A stretch of 64,000 nt of DNA from Arcobacter sp. (GTDB lineage: Bacteria > Campylobacterota > Campylobacteria > Campylobacterales > Sulfurimonadaceae). The stretch is taken from assembly GCA_024637195.1 (NCBI GenBank), contig JAGXFN010000008.1:1-64000 (forward strand), read 5' to 3'. The notes below the pieces were generated by a model. That model was given only the letters and a program-made list of their open reading frames with translations. It was not told where the DNA came from and made no database searches. This document shows, in pieces, positions 14,859-23,393 of the stretch (within the stretch, counting starts at the first letter, position 1; every line of letters starts with the position of its first letter). A program made the position numbers and the translations under genes.

Positions 14859-15075
14859 TTTTGCCCATCTCGTGCAGATACTCTCGTGCGGCGTCCGGAG
14901 GAAGAAACTTCATGGAAACCACAGTTAATGCACGTGTCATCTTCTTTAGTTCCGCTAGTTCGGCCTGCTGATTTTTGTTAGACTGGAACATTGCCGTGCC
15001 CAGTCTCCACATCGGGATGACAAAGACAACAACCATGAAGTTTGCAAGAGGAACGTAGGGAATAAATGCTTCCAT
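14845..15075 (-). CDS. Small membrane protein at the head of the tail operon
   Basis: 76 aa from ATG (a GTG one codon upstream is possible). One hydrophobic segment (about 8-28) is followed by a helical region. The last 20 residues contain K-F-L-P-P-D-A-A-R-E-Y, closely matched by K-F-L-P-A-D-A-A-K-E-Y at the end of the early protein at 33283. Function not recognised; a holin or membrane accessory role is possible. Confidence 0.65.
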   Translation of the reverse strand: MEAFIPYVPLANFMVVVFVIPMWRLGTAMFQSNKNQQAELAELKKMTRALTVVSMKFLPPDAAREYLHEMGKNESR

Positions 15076-15146
15076 CACTTAGCCTCGCCCGTTTCGTGAA
15101 TGATTTCTTTGACGCCGCCTGAAAACAATTTAGCCATCCAGTTCAT
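15075..15146 (-). CDS. 23-residue leader-like peptide opening the tail operon
   Basis: ATG with AAGGGA upstream, then M-N-W-M-A-K-L-F-S-G-G-V-K-E-I-I and a stop overlapping the next start (TGATG). It is amphipathic and resembles the N terminus of small phage holin-type proteins. It may be a real micro-protein or a translational leader for the membrane protein after it. Confidence 0.45.
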   Translation of the reverse strand: MNWMAKLFSGGVKEIIHETGEAK

Positions 15147-15294
15147 ATTCGTCCCTTGTGATTTAAATAGTGGGCGCATTGTAAACCGAAGGCGTTCCGC
15201 TCTTCCACTCAGCAACATGAGTAAGGAAGATGAATAGAAAACAGGAATGCTCCTGCCTTACAATGCCGGCTGACGATTAAACCACGGAGAACTA
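15147..15294. promoter_or_regulatory. Divergent late promoter region with inverted GCATTGTAA motifs
   Basis: The tail operon (left) and head operon (right) diverge here. GCATTGTAA occurs at 15176-15184 on the plus strand and at 15258-15266 on the minus strand, each followed seven bases on by GC(A/G)TTCC. The two motifs face each other, and an AT-rich possible -10 lies outside each (15161-15168 for tail, about 15276-15281 for head). Within each motif GC(A/G)TT recurs after 16 bases, which would put two half-sites on one face of the helix. These are candidate sites for the Mor-family activator. Confidence 0.6.
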
Positions 15295-15735
15295 ATGCTT
15301 TCAGCCTTTCAGACGCAGCTTATAGCCCACATCAACACCGAGCATAAAGCCAAAGAGTACTTCGGTGAACTCTCTGACAAGAACCGGCTTAAAATGGTAA
15401 AAAACGATCTGCCCCTGGTCCTGGTCGATTTTGTAAGCAGCGATGCTGAAGATGCTTATAGTGAAGCAGCTGCATTCAATCTCTACATACTGCATGCGAC
15501 CTACTCAAAAAACGAAGACCTTCGCACGCAGACAAACCTTTCCCTGCTTGACTTCGTGCACTCTATCAAACGTCTTATCGTTCAGCAATCTTTTGCAGAC
15601 TCAAGTCCTATAGAGATTAAAAAGACAAAAAAGATGCTTGATGCTGCAGTGGACGGAGCTTATCTTACTGTCTACACAATGAACATCACCGCGACAATTT
15701 ACGATACACAACCCCTGGAAGGAGCACCACTGTAA
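15295..15735 (+). CDS. Mu gp37-like head-tail protein (DUF1834)
   Basis: 146 aa. The alpha/beta pattern with L-P-L-V-L-V-D-F, F-N-L-Y-I-L-H-A-T-Y and a conserved D-G-A-Y-L-T-V-Y-T-M-N near the C terminus fits DUF1834, the Mu gp37 family. In Mu this gene follows the capsid genes; here it opens the head operon. Its stop shares bases with the next start (TAATG). Confidence 0.75.
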   Translation: MLSAFQTQLIAHINTEHKAKEYFGELSDKNRLKMVKNDLPLVLVDFVSSDAEDAYSEAAAFNLYILHATYSKNEDLRTQTNLSLLDFVHSIKRLIVQQSFADSSPIEIKKTKKMLDAAVDGAYLTVYTMNITATIYDTQPLEGAPL

Positions 15736-16616
15736 TGAACAAAAACCGCATAGGTTGTACAACAGATCCCAAAGATCTTGTCGCACTAAAGACCACAATT
15801 GAGATCAAGCCGGACGAATGGCAGCGCATCGGCTTAACCGGAAAATGGGACGGCCATCCGACCGGAACTTTTGAGATGAACGAGAAGATCTTTAACCAGA
15901 TGGTCGCTAACTATAAAGAGGCACAGATCGACACCGTGTGTGACTACGAGCACCAGACGCTTCGGGGCATGAAGGCTCCGGCTTCAGGCTGGATCGTAAA
16001 AGATCCGGTCAGCCTCAAGGTGGAAGGCGGCGAACTCTTTGCGAAGATCGAGTGGACGCAGAAGGCAAAAGCACACATCGAAGCGAAAGAGTACAAATAC
16101 CTTTCGCCGGTCTTCGCGCCCAACACAATCAAGCAAAAAGATGCTGCCAACATAGGCTGGTCACTCCACTCGCTTGCCCTGACCAACAAGCCCTTTCTTG
16201 AAGAGCTTGACGAAATACGGGCCAACAAACTAACCCAACTTCAACATCACAAGGAGGATACACCGATGACCGAAGAGGAAAAAAAACAGATGGAGGATCT
16301 CAAAAAAGAGAACCAAGATCTAAAAGATTCAAATGTCGCGCTTAAAAACGCAAACGCCAGTCTGGAAGACCAGGCGAAGGTACTCAAAGAGAAAGAGGCA
16401 GAGGCGACAGTCGATGCGGCGATCGCTGCCAAAAAGCTCCACCCGGATCAAAAAGAAGCATCACTAGTAATGTGTAAAAAAGATCCGGAAGGCTTCGCTG
16501 CCATGATGGAAAAAGCGGTACCTATGGTTCAGGTGCCGGGCAACGATATGTTTGACAATAAAAACAGTGGCAATGGTGATGGCGTAGATGTCGTTGCTAT
16601 GGCTTTAAATTCATAA
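15735..16616 (+). CDS. Prohead protease-scaffold (Mu protein I family)
   Basis: 293 aa. The N-terminal protease part (about 15-165) contains V-C-D-Y-E-H-Q-T and S-P-V-F-A, typical of the Mu I/phage protease family. The C-terminal part (178-293) is a charged coiled coil (E-E-K-K-Q-M-E-D-L-K) that acts as scaffold. A strong internal start separates the two. The product would line the prohead and process it. Confidence 0.9.
   Translation: MNKNRIGCTTDPKDLVALKTTIEIKPDEWQRIGLTGKWDGHPTGTFEMNEKIFNQMVANYKEAQIDTVCDYEHQTLRGMKAPASGWIVKDPVSLKVEGGELFAKIEWTQKAKAHIEAKEYKYLSPVFAPNTIKQKDAANIGWSLHSLALTNKPFLEELDEIRANKLTQLQHHKEDTPMTEEEKKQMEDLKKENQDLKDSNVALKNANASLEDQAKVLKEKEAEATVDAAIAAKKLHPDQKEASLVMCKKDPEGFAAMMEKAVPMVQVPGNDMFDNKNSGNGDGVDVVAMALNS
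16266..16616 (+). CDS. Nested scaffold protein (Mu Z / lambda Nu3-like internal start)
   Basis: An in-frame ATG at codon 178 of the protease gene is preceded by AAGGAGG (16251-16257), spacing eight bases, stronger than the ribosome site of the full-length gene. It would give a 116-aa coiled-coil scaffold, as known for Mu I/Z and lambda C/Nu3. Confidence 0.8.
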   Translation: MTEEEKKQMEDLKKENQDLKDSNVALKNANASLEDQAKVLKEKEAEATVDAAIAAKKLHPDQKEASLVMCKKDPEGFAAMMEKAVPMVQVPGNDMFDNKNSGNGDGVDVVAMALNS

Positions 16617-16627
16617 GGGAGTATTAG

Positions 16628-17068
16628 ATGCCATTAGAACTACGTGGACTACGCGAAAGCGATGTCATTATTCAAAAGATTCAATCTGTCAACGGTGCGG
16701 TAACGGTAGCTGTCGACACAACGCTTGATATCGGAACACTTCTGACCACTGCCGACGGCGGTGTCACATGGACAATTCGCCAGGAGGCTGACTGGGTCGC
16801 CGGGTCTTATGCTGTGGATGATGTTTTCTATCACTTGGGACATATCTGGAAATCACTCGCTGCTACGAACGTGACAGAACCCGGAACGGACCCTGCAAAA
16901 TGGGAAGATCAGGGTTTCTGGAATGCCAATGGTGTGCTCGTCGAAGGTCTTGATCTTACGGGCAATGCCAATGTACTGACAGCAGGATATGTGGTTGAAA
17001 GCAACCTTACAGGCTTCGAAGAAGCTCTACGCCATCAATTATTTGATCGCAATATCATCTTGAAATAA
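16628..17068 (+). CDS. Head decoration protein with inserted carbohydrate-binding-like segment
   Basis: 146 aa. The C-terminal part (about 101-146; G-V-L-V-E-G-L-D-L, then A-G-Y-V-V-E-S, ending R-N-I-I-L-K) fits lambda gpD-like decoration proteins. Between this and the N-terminal strand lies an insert (about 48-98) with D-W-V-A-G-S-Y-A-V-D-D-V-F-Y and W-K-S-L-A-A-T-N, the pattern of small chitin-binding (CBM5/12-like) modules. Position between scaffold and capsid genes matches lambda D. The insert could display a sugar-binding site on the capsid. Confidence 0.6.
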   Translation: MPLELRGLRESDVIIQKIQSVNGAVTVAVDTTLDIGTLLTTADGGVTWTIRQEADWVAGSYAVDDVFYHLGHIWKSLAATNVTEPGTDPAKWEDQGFWNANGVLVEGLDLTGNANVLTAGYVVESNLTGFEEALRHQLFDRNIILK

Positions 17069-17082
17069 GGGAGAGATAAAAC

Positions 17083-18063
17083 ATGCTTACAGCAATGAAA
17101 CTGTGGACTATCGTGGCCACAATGCAACTGATCAATCAGATCAAAACCGCACCGTCGTTTGTATTTGATAAATATTTCAAATCAAGTCAAAAAGGGGTCA
17201 TGGGTTCAACCATCGAAGTACCGATCAAAAAAGGTGCAGGCATTGTCCTTGAGTCAGTAAGCCCATCGGCCGAACATCTTTACCAAGAAGAAAATGATGT
17301 GTACAAGCTAACTATCTCCTTGCCGCGCTTTCCGCTTGAGACAGTGATCACTGCAGCAGATATGAATGAGATCAAGTCACTTACTGATGAAGCAGAGCAG
17401 ACTCAAGCCTTGTCGCAAAAGATCGGTGAGATTGTCGGTGAGCACAAAGAGAGCTTTATGACGACCTTGGAGTTCATGAGTGTCGGTGCCATGTTTGGAA
17501 AAGTCATGGACGGAAAAGGAAATATTCTTTTTGAATTCTCGTCCGGAGCAACTCCTGTAGATTTCAAAAGCGATAAAAACCTGATCACTTCGTTAAATGA
17601 AGTTGATGATGCCTTGGTTGAAGAGCTTGGGAAAGAAGTACCCTTTAGCATCCTTGCAGATCGTTCGTTCATCAGCGGTATAGCAGCTCGAGCAGCAGCA
17701 GAAACACTTTTCGAACAGGGCCAGGCAAAATGGATTCAGGAAGACAACAAACGTGTTCTTGAGGTCCACGGTGTCAAATACATCCCGTATACCGGCAAAT
17801 ATAAAAATGCCAAAGGCCAGGATAAACAGTTTATCGCAACAAACGAAGGGCTTGTCATTCCTGAAAGTGCTGAAGTGTTCAAGCTCTATTATGGACGTGC
17901 GAACCATACCGAAGCTTTGAACAAAGCTCCGAAATTGTTCTTTACTGCAGCTCCGGAACCGCTTCCAAAAGGTCGCGGTTATGCCATCTTGAGTGAGATG
18001 CGTGCCATTCCGGTATGTATCCGCCCGGGTGCTCTGATCAAACTCAAGTGGACTACAGTCTAA
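17083..18063 (+). CDS. Major capsid protein (lambda gpE-like)
   Basis: 326 aa, in the size range of lambda gpE. Blocks such as F-P-L-E-T-V-I-T-A-A-D near 85 and the C-terminal I-P-V-C-I-R-P-G-A-L-I-K fit the phage capsid E family rather than Mu gpT. It follows the decoration gene and precedes a 10-bp hairpin. Most abundant virion protein expected. Confidence 0.85.
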   Translation: MLTAMKLWTIVATMQLINQIKTAPSFVFDKYFKSSQKGVMGSTIEVPIKKGAGIVLESVSPSAEHLYQEENDVYKLTISLPRFPLETVITAADMNEIKSLTDEAEQTQALSQKIGEIVGEHKESFMTTLEFMSVGAMFGKVMDGKGNILFEFSSGATPVDFKSDKNLITSLNEVDDALVEELGKEVPFSILADRSFISGIAARAAAETLFEQGQAKWIQEDNKRVLEVHGVKYIPYTGKYKNAKGQDKQFIATNEGLVIPESAEVFKLYYGRANHTEALNKAPKLFFTAAPEPLPKGRGYAILSEMRAIPVCIRPGALIKLKWTTV

Positions 18064-18071
18064 CCTGAGCC

Positions 18072-18096
18072 AGTTGAAGGGCCTTGCCCTTTAACT
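18072..18096 (+). terminator. Hairpin after the major capsid gene
   Basis: A 10-bp stem (one G-U pair) with a 5-base loop starts eight bases after the capsid stop. It lacks a T run, so it may stabilise the capsid mRNA or attenuate downstream head genes. A second inverted repeat, AACGATTTAA/TTAAATCGTT (18113-18122, 18156-18165), follows. Confidence 0.5.
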
Positions 18097-18212
18097 ACAT
18101 ATCTCGCCCAGAAACGATTTAAGCCTTTATTCGACTCCTTTGTTGCTAAGAAGTTTTAAATCGTTCCTCGTCAATTTTAAACACCTATTAAACGCAAGGA
18201 GAGCGCATACCT

Positions 18213-18593
18213 ATGATAACAAAAGCAGACCTCCAAAAAGAAGTCAGTGACAACGAGCTGCAACAACTCTCTGATCTCAATGCTCTGGGCATGATCGATG
18301 AGCTTATTGTTGAAGACGCTATCAATGATGCCATCGCCTTTATCCAGTCATTTATCATCATTCCCTCAGACCCTACGCCATACCTGCGCTCTATCGCTGT
18401 CGAACTCACGCTGTATGAACTGAGAAAAAAGCACGCGTTGCACGATGAAGATGTCCGAAAAGGCTGTGAAGAGAAACTCATCCGCATGGCACGCGGTACC
18501 GTCCCCACAACGATGACTGAGCAGGCAGCGCCGCGCAAGACCGGCAATGCCTTCCGTCATGGAAGAACAGCCATGAGCTTCAAAGGATTCTAA
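18213..18593 (+). CDS. Mu gp36-like protein (DUF1320)
   Basis: 126 aa. The helical L-T-L-Y-E-L-R block and R-M-A-R-G near 92 are typical of DUF1320, the Mu gp36 family, thought to act at the head-tail connector. RBS AAGGAGA lies upstream. It overlaps the next gene by one base. Confidence 0.8.
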   Translation: MITKADLQKEVSDNELQQLSDLNALGMIDELIVEDAINDAIAFIQSFIIIPSDPTPYLRSIAVELTLYELRKKHALHDEDVRKGCEEKLIRMARGTVPTTMTEQAAPRKTGNAFRHGRTAMSFKGF

Positions 18594-19084
18594 TGGCAAC
18601 CAAACAGCAAAAGATAGAGATAGCCCGGGCGCTTTACATCGTTGGCAGGAATGAAGAAGAGATCGCTGCTATCCTCGGCTCGTCAAAGCGCACTGTTCAA
18701 AACTATAAAACAGAAGACAGCTCAAGCGGTTACGACTGGGATGTGCTGCGTGCTGAAAAACATATATCTGCAGACAACCCGCGCCGTGAACACTTGTATA
18801 GTGACTTCATCGGCTACATGCACGACACGCTCAAAGAGGTGCGAAACGACGAGAAGATCAGCGCCTCGGATAAGGCAGACAAGATCGTCAAGCTCTCCGA
18901 TGCATTCTCAAAGATGAAGGGTATCGTGCGGCACGAAGACCCGGAGGCATACAAGCGCGGCATCATCAAGCATGTCGTCCAGGTCATCGGCGAAGGCATC
19001 AGGTCGCGCGGCGACAAGGCGATGCTGGAGCGCTTCATCGAGATCGTCGACGAAGCCGGGGAGCGCCTCGATGTCGCTATTTGA
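18593..19084 (+). CDS. Small terminase-like protein (DUF1804)
   Basis: 163 aa with an N-terminal helix-turn-helix (about 5-38; E-E-I-A-A-I-L-G-S-S-K-R-T-V-Q-N-Y) for DNA recognition and a helical rest. DUF1804 proteins precede the large terminase in Mu-like phages. It overlaps the large subunit gene by 14 bases. Confidence 0.8.
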   Translation: MATKQQKIEIARALYIVGRNEEEIAAILGSSKRTVQNYKTEDSSSGYDWDVLRAEKHISADNPRREHLYSDFIGYMHDTLKEVRNDEKISASDKADKIVKLSDAFSKMKGIVRHEDPEAYKRGIIKHVVQVIGEGIRSRGDKAMLERFIEIVDEAGERLDVAI

Positions 19085-20807
19085 CAAAGAAGAGCTGCGC
19101 CGACTCTTAGCCGACACAAAAGCTGAACTGCTAGATGAAGGCATAGACGAACGTACTGCAGAACGCCTAACGCGCAAAGAGTACGTCAAGTGGCTCGGTG
19201 ACTACTCTTCGTCCCTCAAAGAGACGATCCAGGCAAACGTAACGCTGCCGGCAGAAGAGCGTGAAGAGCGGATCAGGCGCCAGCGTGCAGACTTCCACTA
19301 CTTCCGGACAACTTATTTTCCGCACTACTACTACCTGCCGGGCAAGTCTGAGCTGCAGGCAGGCCTTGAAGAAATCTACCACCGCATTGCCGGAGATCAC
19401 ATTCAGGATCTAAGTCAGGCTGCTGCCCATGCTCTCGGCGAGAAGTTCGCCGTCGGGGCACCGCGTGGTCATGGCAAGACGACAGATGCACACCTTGTCT
19501 TTTTTGTCTGGTGTATCGTCAATGACCTCAAACACTTCCTGACGCTCTTTAGTGACGCCGTAGAACTTGCAGAGACTATCGTAGAGTCTATCAAAGCAGA
19601 GATGGAAGAGAACGACAATCTTAAAGCAGACTTTCCTCATGCTACAGGCAGAGGCAAGGTGTGGAAGATTGGAAAGATCGTCACACGAAACAATATATGT
19701 GTTCAAGCATTCGGTTCGGGCAAGCGTGTTCGCGGTATCAAACACGGTGTCCATCGTCCAGACCATGCAGGAATCGACGACCTCGAGAACGATGAGAACG
19801 TCCGTAGCCGTGACCAGCGCGACAAGCTGGAGGCATGGCTGGACGAGGCGGTAGGCAACCTTGGAAGTGCCGATGGCAGCATGAGTATACTCTATACCGG
19901 GACCCTGCTCCACAACGACGCCGTATTGGCGCGCAAGCTGAAGCTAAAGTTCTGGAACCCGAGGATCTACCGTGCCATTATCACCTTCCCCAAGCGCATG
20001 GACCTCTGGGAACGCTATGCCCAGCTCTACAAACACGTCGGGCTCGACGAGGCCCACGCCTTTTACGAGGGGAATCGGCCGGAAATGGACGAAGGCGCCA
20101 AGGTGCTCTGGCCCGAGGCGGTGCCTCTGGAGACCTTAATGCGCAAGCGTGCCGAAGCACCGCGCTCCTTTGCAAAAGAGCTCCAGAACAACCCGAACTC
20201 CGAGTCGCAGCGTTTCAAACGCGAAAAAATGCACTTCTATAAAAATGCCCCGGCAAACCTTGAGTGCTATGGATGGTGCGACCCCGCAGGCAACGGAAAG
20301 AAGTCCGACTTTACCAGCACGACCATCCTGGGCATCGACCGGCAGATGCGCAAGGCCTACATTCTTGTCTCTGACAACAGGGTATTAGGATCGCGGCAGA
20401 TCATCGACAACGCCATCGACCTGCAGCGCCTTTTTAAGTGCAAGAAATTCGGCTTCGAGACAAATGGCGGACAGTTTCACTTAAAAAACTGGCTGCTAGA
20501 AGCCGCCTTCGACGCCGGTGTTCATATGCCCCTCAAGGGTTTTCACAACTCGAAGAACAAAGACGAGCGCATCGAGTCGCTCGAGCTTCCAATCGAGAAC
20601 GGGCAGATCCTGCTACATGAAGACCAGATGATTCTGATTCAGCAGCTTGAAGATCACCCTGACGGAGATCACGATGACGCTCCAGACAGCCTCGAAGGAT
20701 GCTATATGCTCAGCAGACTGGCAAAACAGAAAAAAAGCGGCAGTGGCAAGGCCAGGACAAACCGACGAACAGCAAGAAACAGATCAGAAAGAGGGAGACG
20801 ACAATGA
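19071..20807 (+). CDS. Large terminase (Mu gp28-like)
   Basis: 578 aa. The ATPase half has Walker A G-A-P-R-G-H-G-K-T (129-137) and an acidic Walker B-like G-I-D-D-L-E. The C-terminal RNase H-like nuclease part starts at W-C-D-P-A-G-N. It drives headful packaging and, in Mu-like phages, takes host DNA with the ends. I use the ATG at 19071 because the family N terminus begins there and it overlaps the small subunit by 14 bases. Confidence 0.93.
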   Translation: MSLFDKEELRRLLADTKAELLDEGIDERTAERLTRKEYVKWLGDYSSSLKETIQANVTLPAEEREERIRRQRADFHYFRTTYFPHYYYLPGKSELQAGLEEIYHRIAGDHIQDLSQAAAHALGEKFAVGAPRGHGKTTDAHLVFFVWCIVNDLKHFLTLFSDAVELAETIVESIKAEMEENDNLKADFPHATGRGKVWKIGKIVTRNNICVQAFGSGKRVRGIKHGVHRPDHAGIDDLENDENVRSRDQRDKLEAWLDEAVGNLGSADGSMSILYTGTLLHNDAVLARKLKLKFWNPRIYRAIITFPKRMDLWERYAQLYKHVGLDEAHAFYEGNRPEMDEGAKVLWPEAVPLETLMRKRAEAPRSFAKELQNNPNSESQRFKREKMHFYKNAPANLECYGWCDPAGNGKKSDFTSTTILGIDRQMRKAYILVSDNRVLGSRQIIDNAIDLQRLFKCKKFGFETNGGQFHLKNWLLEAAFDAGVHMPLKGFHNSKNKDERIESLELPIENGQILLHEDQMILIQQLEDHPDGDHDDAPDSLEGCYMLSRLAKQKKSGSGKARTNRRTARNRSERGRRQ

Positions 20808-22204
20808 AGGGCGTACGCATAGGCAGACAATACCCGAGTAAATATATTGCAAACAAAACAACAAAACGGACAGCGGCCGCAGCCCCTGCAAGCGACCTGC
20901 TGACGTCGCTAATGAACAACCTGCCCGTCGACCAGGAGTGGCTTGATCATGACGAAATGCGACGCATAACACGTGACGGCACCGTCATAGCAGCGTTCGG
21001 CAGCAGAAAAGCGGCAACGCTAAAAAAAGAACTTCTAATCGACACGAAAGACGAGCAGCTCAAGCTGGCTATCGAGAAGAGTTTCGGCTACAAGACGCTG
21101 CGCAAGATCCTCGATACACCGATGCAGGGCTGCGCCGTCTTCGAGCTGAACTGGACAGATGATGGCCTGTGGCGCCCGGAACTCGTCGAGCGCAATTACA
21201 GGACCTTCGTCGTCGAAAAGGGCGTGCTGAAGTTCGCCCGCTATGGCATGTCCGAGGAGATCCCGCCCTACAAAGTACTTTACAACACCTATGAAGAGAA
21301 GTTTGACCGCCCCATGGGCACACCCATTGCCGAGGCGCTCTTCTGGCCGGTTAAATTTAAAAATGCCTCACTGGAGTTCTGGGTAAAGTTCCTTGAAAAA
21401 TACGGCACACCGTGGGCTATCGGCAAGACCTCTGGTGACAAAGACGATATGGCAGACGAGCTCTACGCTATGCTCGGAGGCGACAGTGCTGTCATAGACG
21501 AAGAGGATAGCATAGAGATCACTCAGATCCAGAAGGCCGGTGACTTCGACAAGATAGCAGAGTACTGTGACAACCAGATCCGCTCTATCATCCTGGGCGG
21601 AAACCTGACGTCAGAAGTAAAGGGCGGCTCGTTTGCAGCCGCAGGCGTGCACAATGACATCCGCGAAGACATCGCCATGGCAGATGAGAACCTCACGCTC
21701 GACCTCATACGCGAAGCCGCACGGATGATCAAAGAGATCAATAACATCAGCGCTGATGTTACCATTGCTCTAAAAGACAAGGACGACCCAAATATCGCGC
21801 TGGCACAGCGCGACAAGAGCATCAGCGAGATGGGCTGGACACCGACGCAAGAGTACATTGAGAAGACCTACAACATCACGGTAGAAAAGACGGCCGCCGT
21901 ACCGGTGGCAAACAGAACTGCACCCGGCAGGCTCTTTGCGTTCAGCAGGGAGAAACCGGCAGACGCGCTCGAAGGAGCGGCAGGAGGGATCGACTTGAAA
22001 AAAATAGAACTATCATTTCAGACTCAAATTATAGACATTTTAGACAAGGCAGAGACTTTCGAAGAAGCCATCGAAGGGCTGCAGGCCGCTTACCCCAAGA
22101 CAGACATCTCTGAACTTCAGGAGCTGATGGAGTCGGCCATGACCAACGCAGAGATCCTTGCCAGAGCAGAGGTTGAGGACGAGAGCATCGAAGAGGAAGA
22201 GTAA
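20804..22204 (+). CDS. Portal protein (Mu gp29-like, DUF935)
   Basis: 466 aa. DUF935 features include V-F-E-L-N-W near 110, G-T-P-W-A-I-G and the N-T-Y-E-E-K-F-D-R-P-M-G-T-P loop. It forms the dodecameric portal through which DNA is packaged. The ATG at 20804 overlaps the terminase stop by four bases; longer readings run inside the terminase gene. An acidic tail ends the protein. Confidence 0.92.
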   Translation: MKGVRIGRQYPSKYIANKTTKRTAAAAPASDLLTSLMNNLPVDQEWLDHDEMRRITRDGTVIAAFGSRKAATLKKELLIDTKDEQLKLAIEKSFGYKTLRKILDTPMQGCAVFELNWTDDGLWRPELVERNYRTFVVEKGVLKFARYGMSEEIPPYKVLYNTYEEKFDRPMGTPIAEALFWPVKFKNASLEFWVKFLEKYGTPWAIGKTSGDKDDMADELYAMLGGDSAVIDEEDSIEITQIQKAGDFDKIAEYCDNQIRSIILGGNLTSEVKGGSFAAAGVHNDIREDIAMADENLTLDLIREAARMIKEINNISADVTIALKDKDDPNIALAQRDKSISEMGWTPTQEYIEKTYNITVEKTAAVPVANRTAPGRLFAFSREKPADALEGAAGGIDLKKIELSFQTQIIDILDKAETFEEAIEGLQAAYPKTDISELQELMESAMTNAEILARAEVEDESIEEEE

Positions 22205-22914
22205 TGGCTGTCTCCTTCGACTTCGGCCTTGTCCCCAAAGCGGTCATCGAGTACCTGCGGGCCAAAGGCTACAAACTTACCTTCGACTATGACGAGCTCA
22301 TCAAAGAAGCACACCACAAAGCTTTTACTATTGCTAAGATCACCCGGCTTGATCTTCTCGAAGATGTCCACAAGTCGCTGCTCGACGCCATGGAAAATGG
22401 CAAGGGCTTCAAGGAGTGGAAAGAACAGATCACGCCGGTACTACAGGAGAAAGGATGGTGGGGAGAGGTTGAGTCTGTTAACCCGGAGACGGGAGAAGTG
22501 AAAGATATCTACGTCGGCAGCCGCCGTCTGCGCAACATCTTCAAGACAAACATGCGTGTCGCCTATAATGTTGGGCGCAACCGGCAGCAGCGTTCGCTCA
22601 AGGTGAGCGAGTACTGGCGCTACAGTGCCGTCATGGACAGAGGAACCAGACCAGCGCATGCGGCACGCGACGGCATGGTACTGCACCGTGACGACACGTG
22701 GTGGAGTACAAACTACGCACCGAACGACTGGGGATGCCGCTGTAAGATTCGAGCCTATTCGAAACGTCAGATCGAAAAGCGTGGCTGGGCAATCGAGAAA
22801 GAGGCACCGGATAATATCGCAGGTAAAGATTGGGATTACGACATCGGTGCCGCATCGTCCAAAGAGCTGGACGTGCACCTGGTCAAAAGAGAGAAAGCGA
22901 GTAAGCTGCTATGA
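22204..22914 (+). CDS. Head morphogenesis protein F (Mu gp30-like)
   Basis: 236 aa. The SPP1 gp7/Mu F-type region is shown by N-I-F-K-T-N-M-R-V-A-Y-N near 112 and by D-W-G-C-R-C-K with the paired cysteines. It is a minor head protein entering with DNA in some phages. It follows the portal gene in standard Mu order and overlaps gpG by four bases. Confidence 0.92.
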   Translation: MAVSFDFGLVPKAVIEYLRAKGYKLTFDYDELIKEAHHKAFTIAKITRLDLLEDVHKSLLDAMENGKGFKEWKEQITPVLQEKGWWGEVESVNPETGEVKDIYVGSRRLRNIFKTNMRVAYNVGRNRQQRSLKVSEYWRYSAVMDRGTRPAHAARDGMVLHRDDTWWSTNYAPNDWGCRCKIRAYSKRQIEKRGWAIEKEAPDNIAGKDWDYDIGAASSKELDVHLVKREKASKLL

Positions 22915-23393
22915 AGATAACGATTAAAGCTACGGGGACAGAAGAGATTGAAGCTCTGTTTGAGAAGATCTCTCGACGAGCAGCACACATGCAACCGGCA
23001 ATGGATGAAGTCGGAAACTACTTGCAGAACATCATCGAAGAGAGCTTCGAGAGCGGCCGCTCTCCGGATGGAGAAGTGTGGTCTCCTCTGGCTGATTCCA
23101 CATTGATCAAAAAAAGCAAAGACGGGAAACCGGTTTCGATGGGCAAGCTGCTCTACGAAGAAGGCACACTCTTCGAAAGCATCACCTACGAAGCCGACAG
23201 CGACAGCATGGCCGTCGGTGTAAACGCCTACAGCAAAGGAGACTATCCTTATCCTGTAGTGCATCAGTTCGGTTCAAAAGATGGGAAAACACCGGCACGT
23301 AGATTCATGCCGATCGATAGTAATGGGGAATTGGATGATGGGGTAAAAGAGGAGATTCTAGACCTGCTGGAGGATTTTTTAGCAGGTCTCTAA
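22911..23393 (+). CDS. Virion morphogenesis protein (Mu gpG-like)
   Basis: 160 aa of the tail completion/gpG family: L-Q-N-I-I-E-E-S-F, P-D-G-E-V-W-S-P-L and F-M-P-I-D near the C terminus are typical. It ends the rightward head operon and overlaps the stop of the activator gene from the opposite strand by four bases. Confidence 0.88.
   Translation: MKITIKATGTEEIEALFEKISRRAAHMQPAMDEVGNYLQNIIEESFESGRSPDGEVWSPLADSTLIKKSKDGKPVSMGKLLYEEGTLFESITYEADSDSMAVGVNAYSKGDYPYPVVHQFGSKDGKTPARRFMPIDSNGELDDGVKEEILDLLEDFLAGL

Noticed and set aside
20699..20803. Longer N terminus for the portal protein
   Set aside because: It lies wholly within the terminase gene; the ATG at 20804 overlaps the terminase stop and fits the family start.
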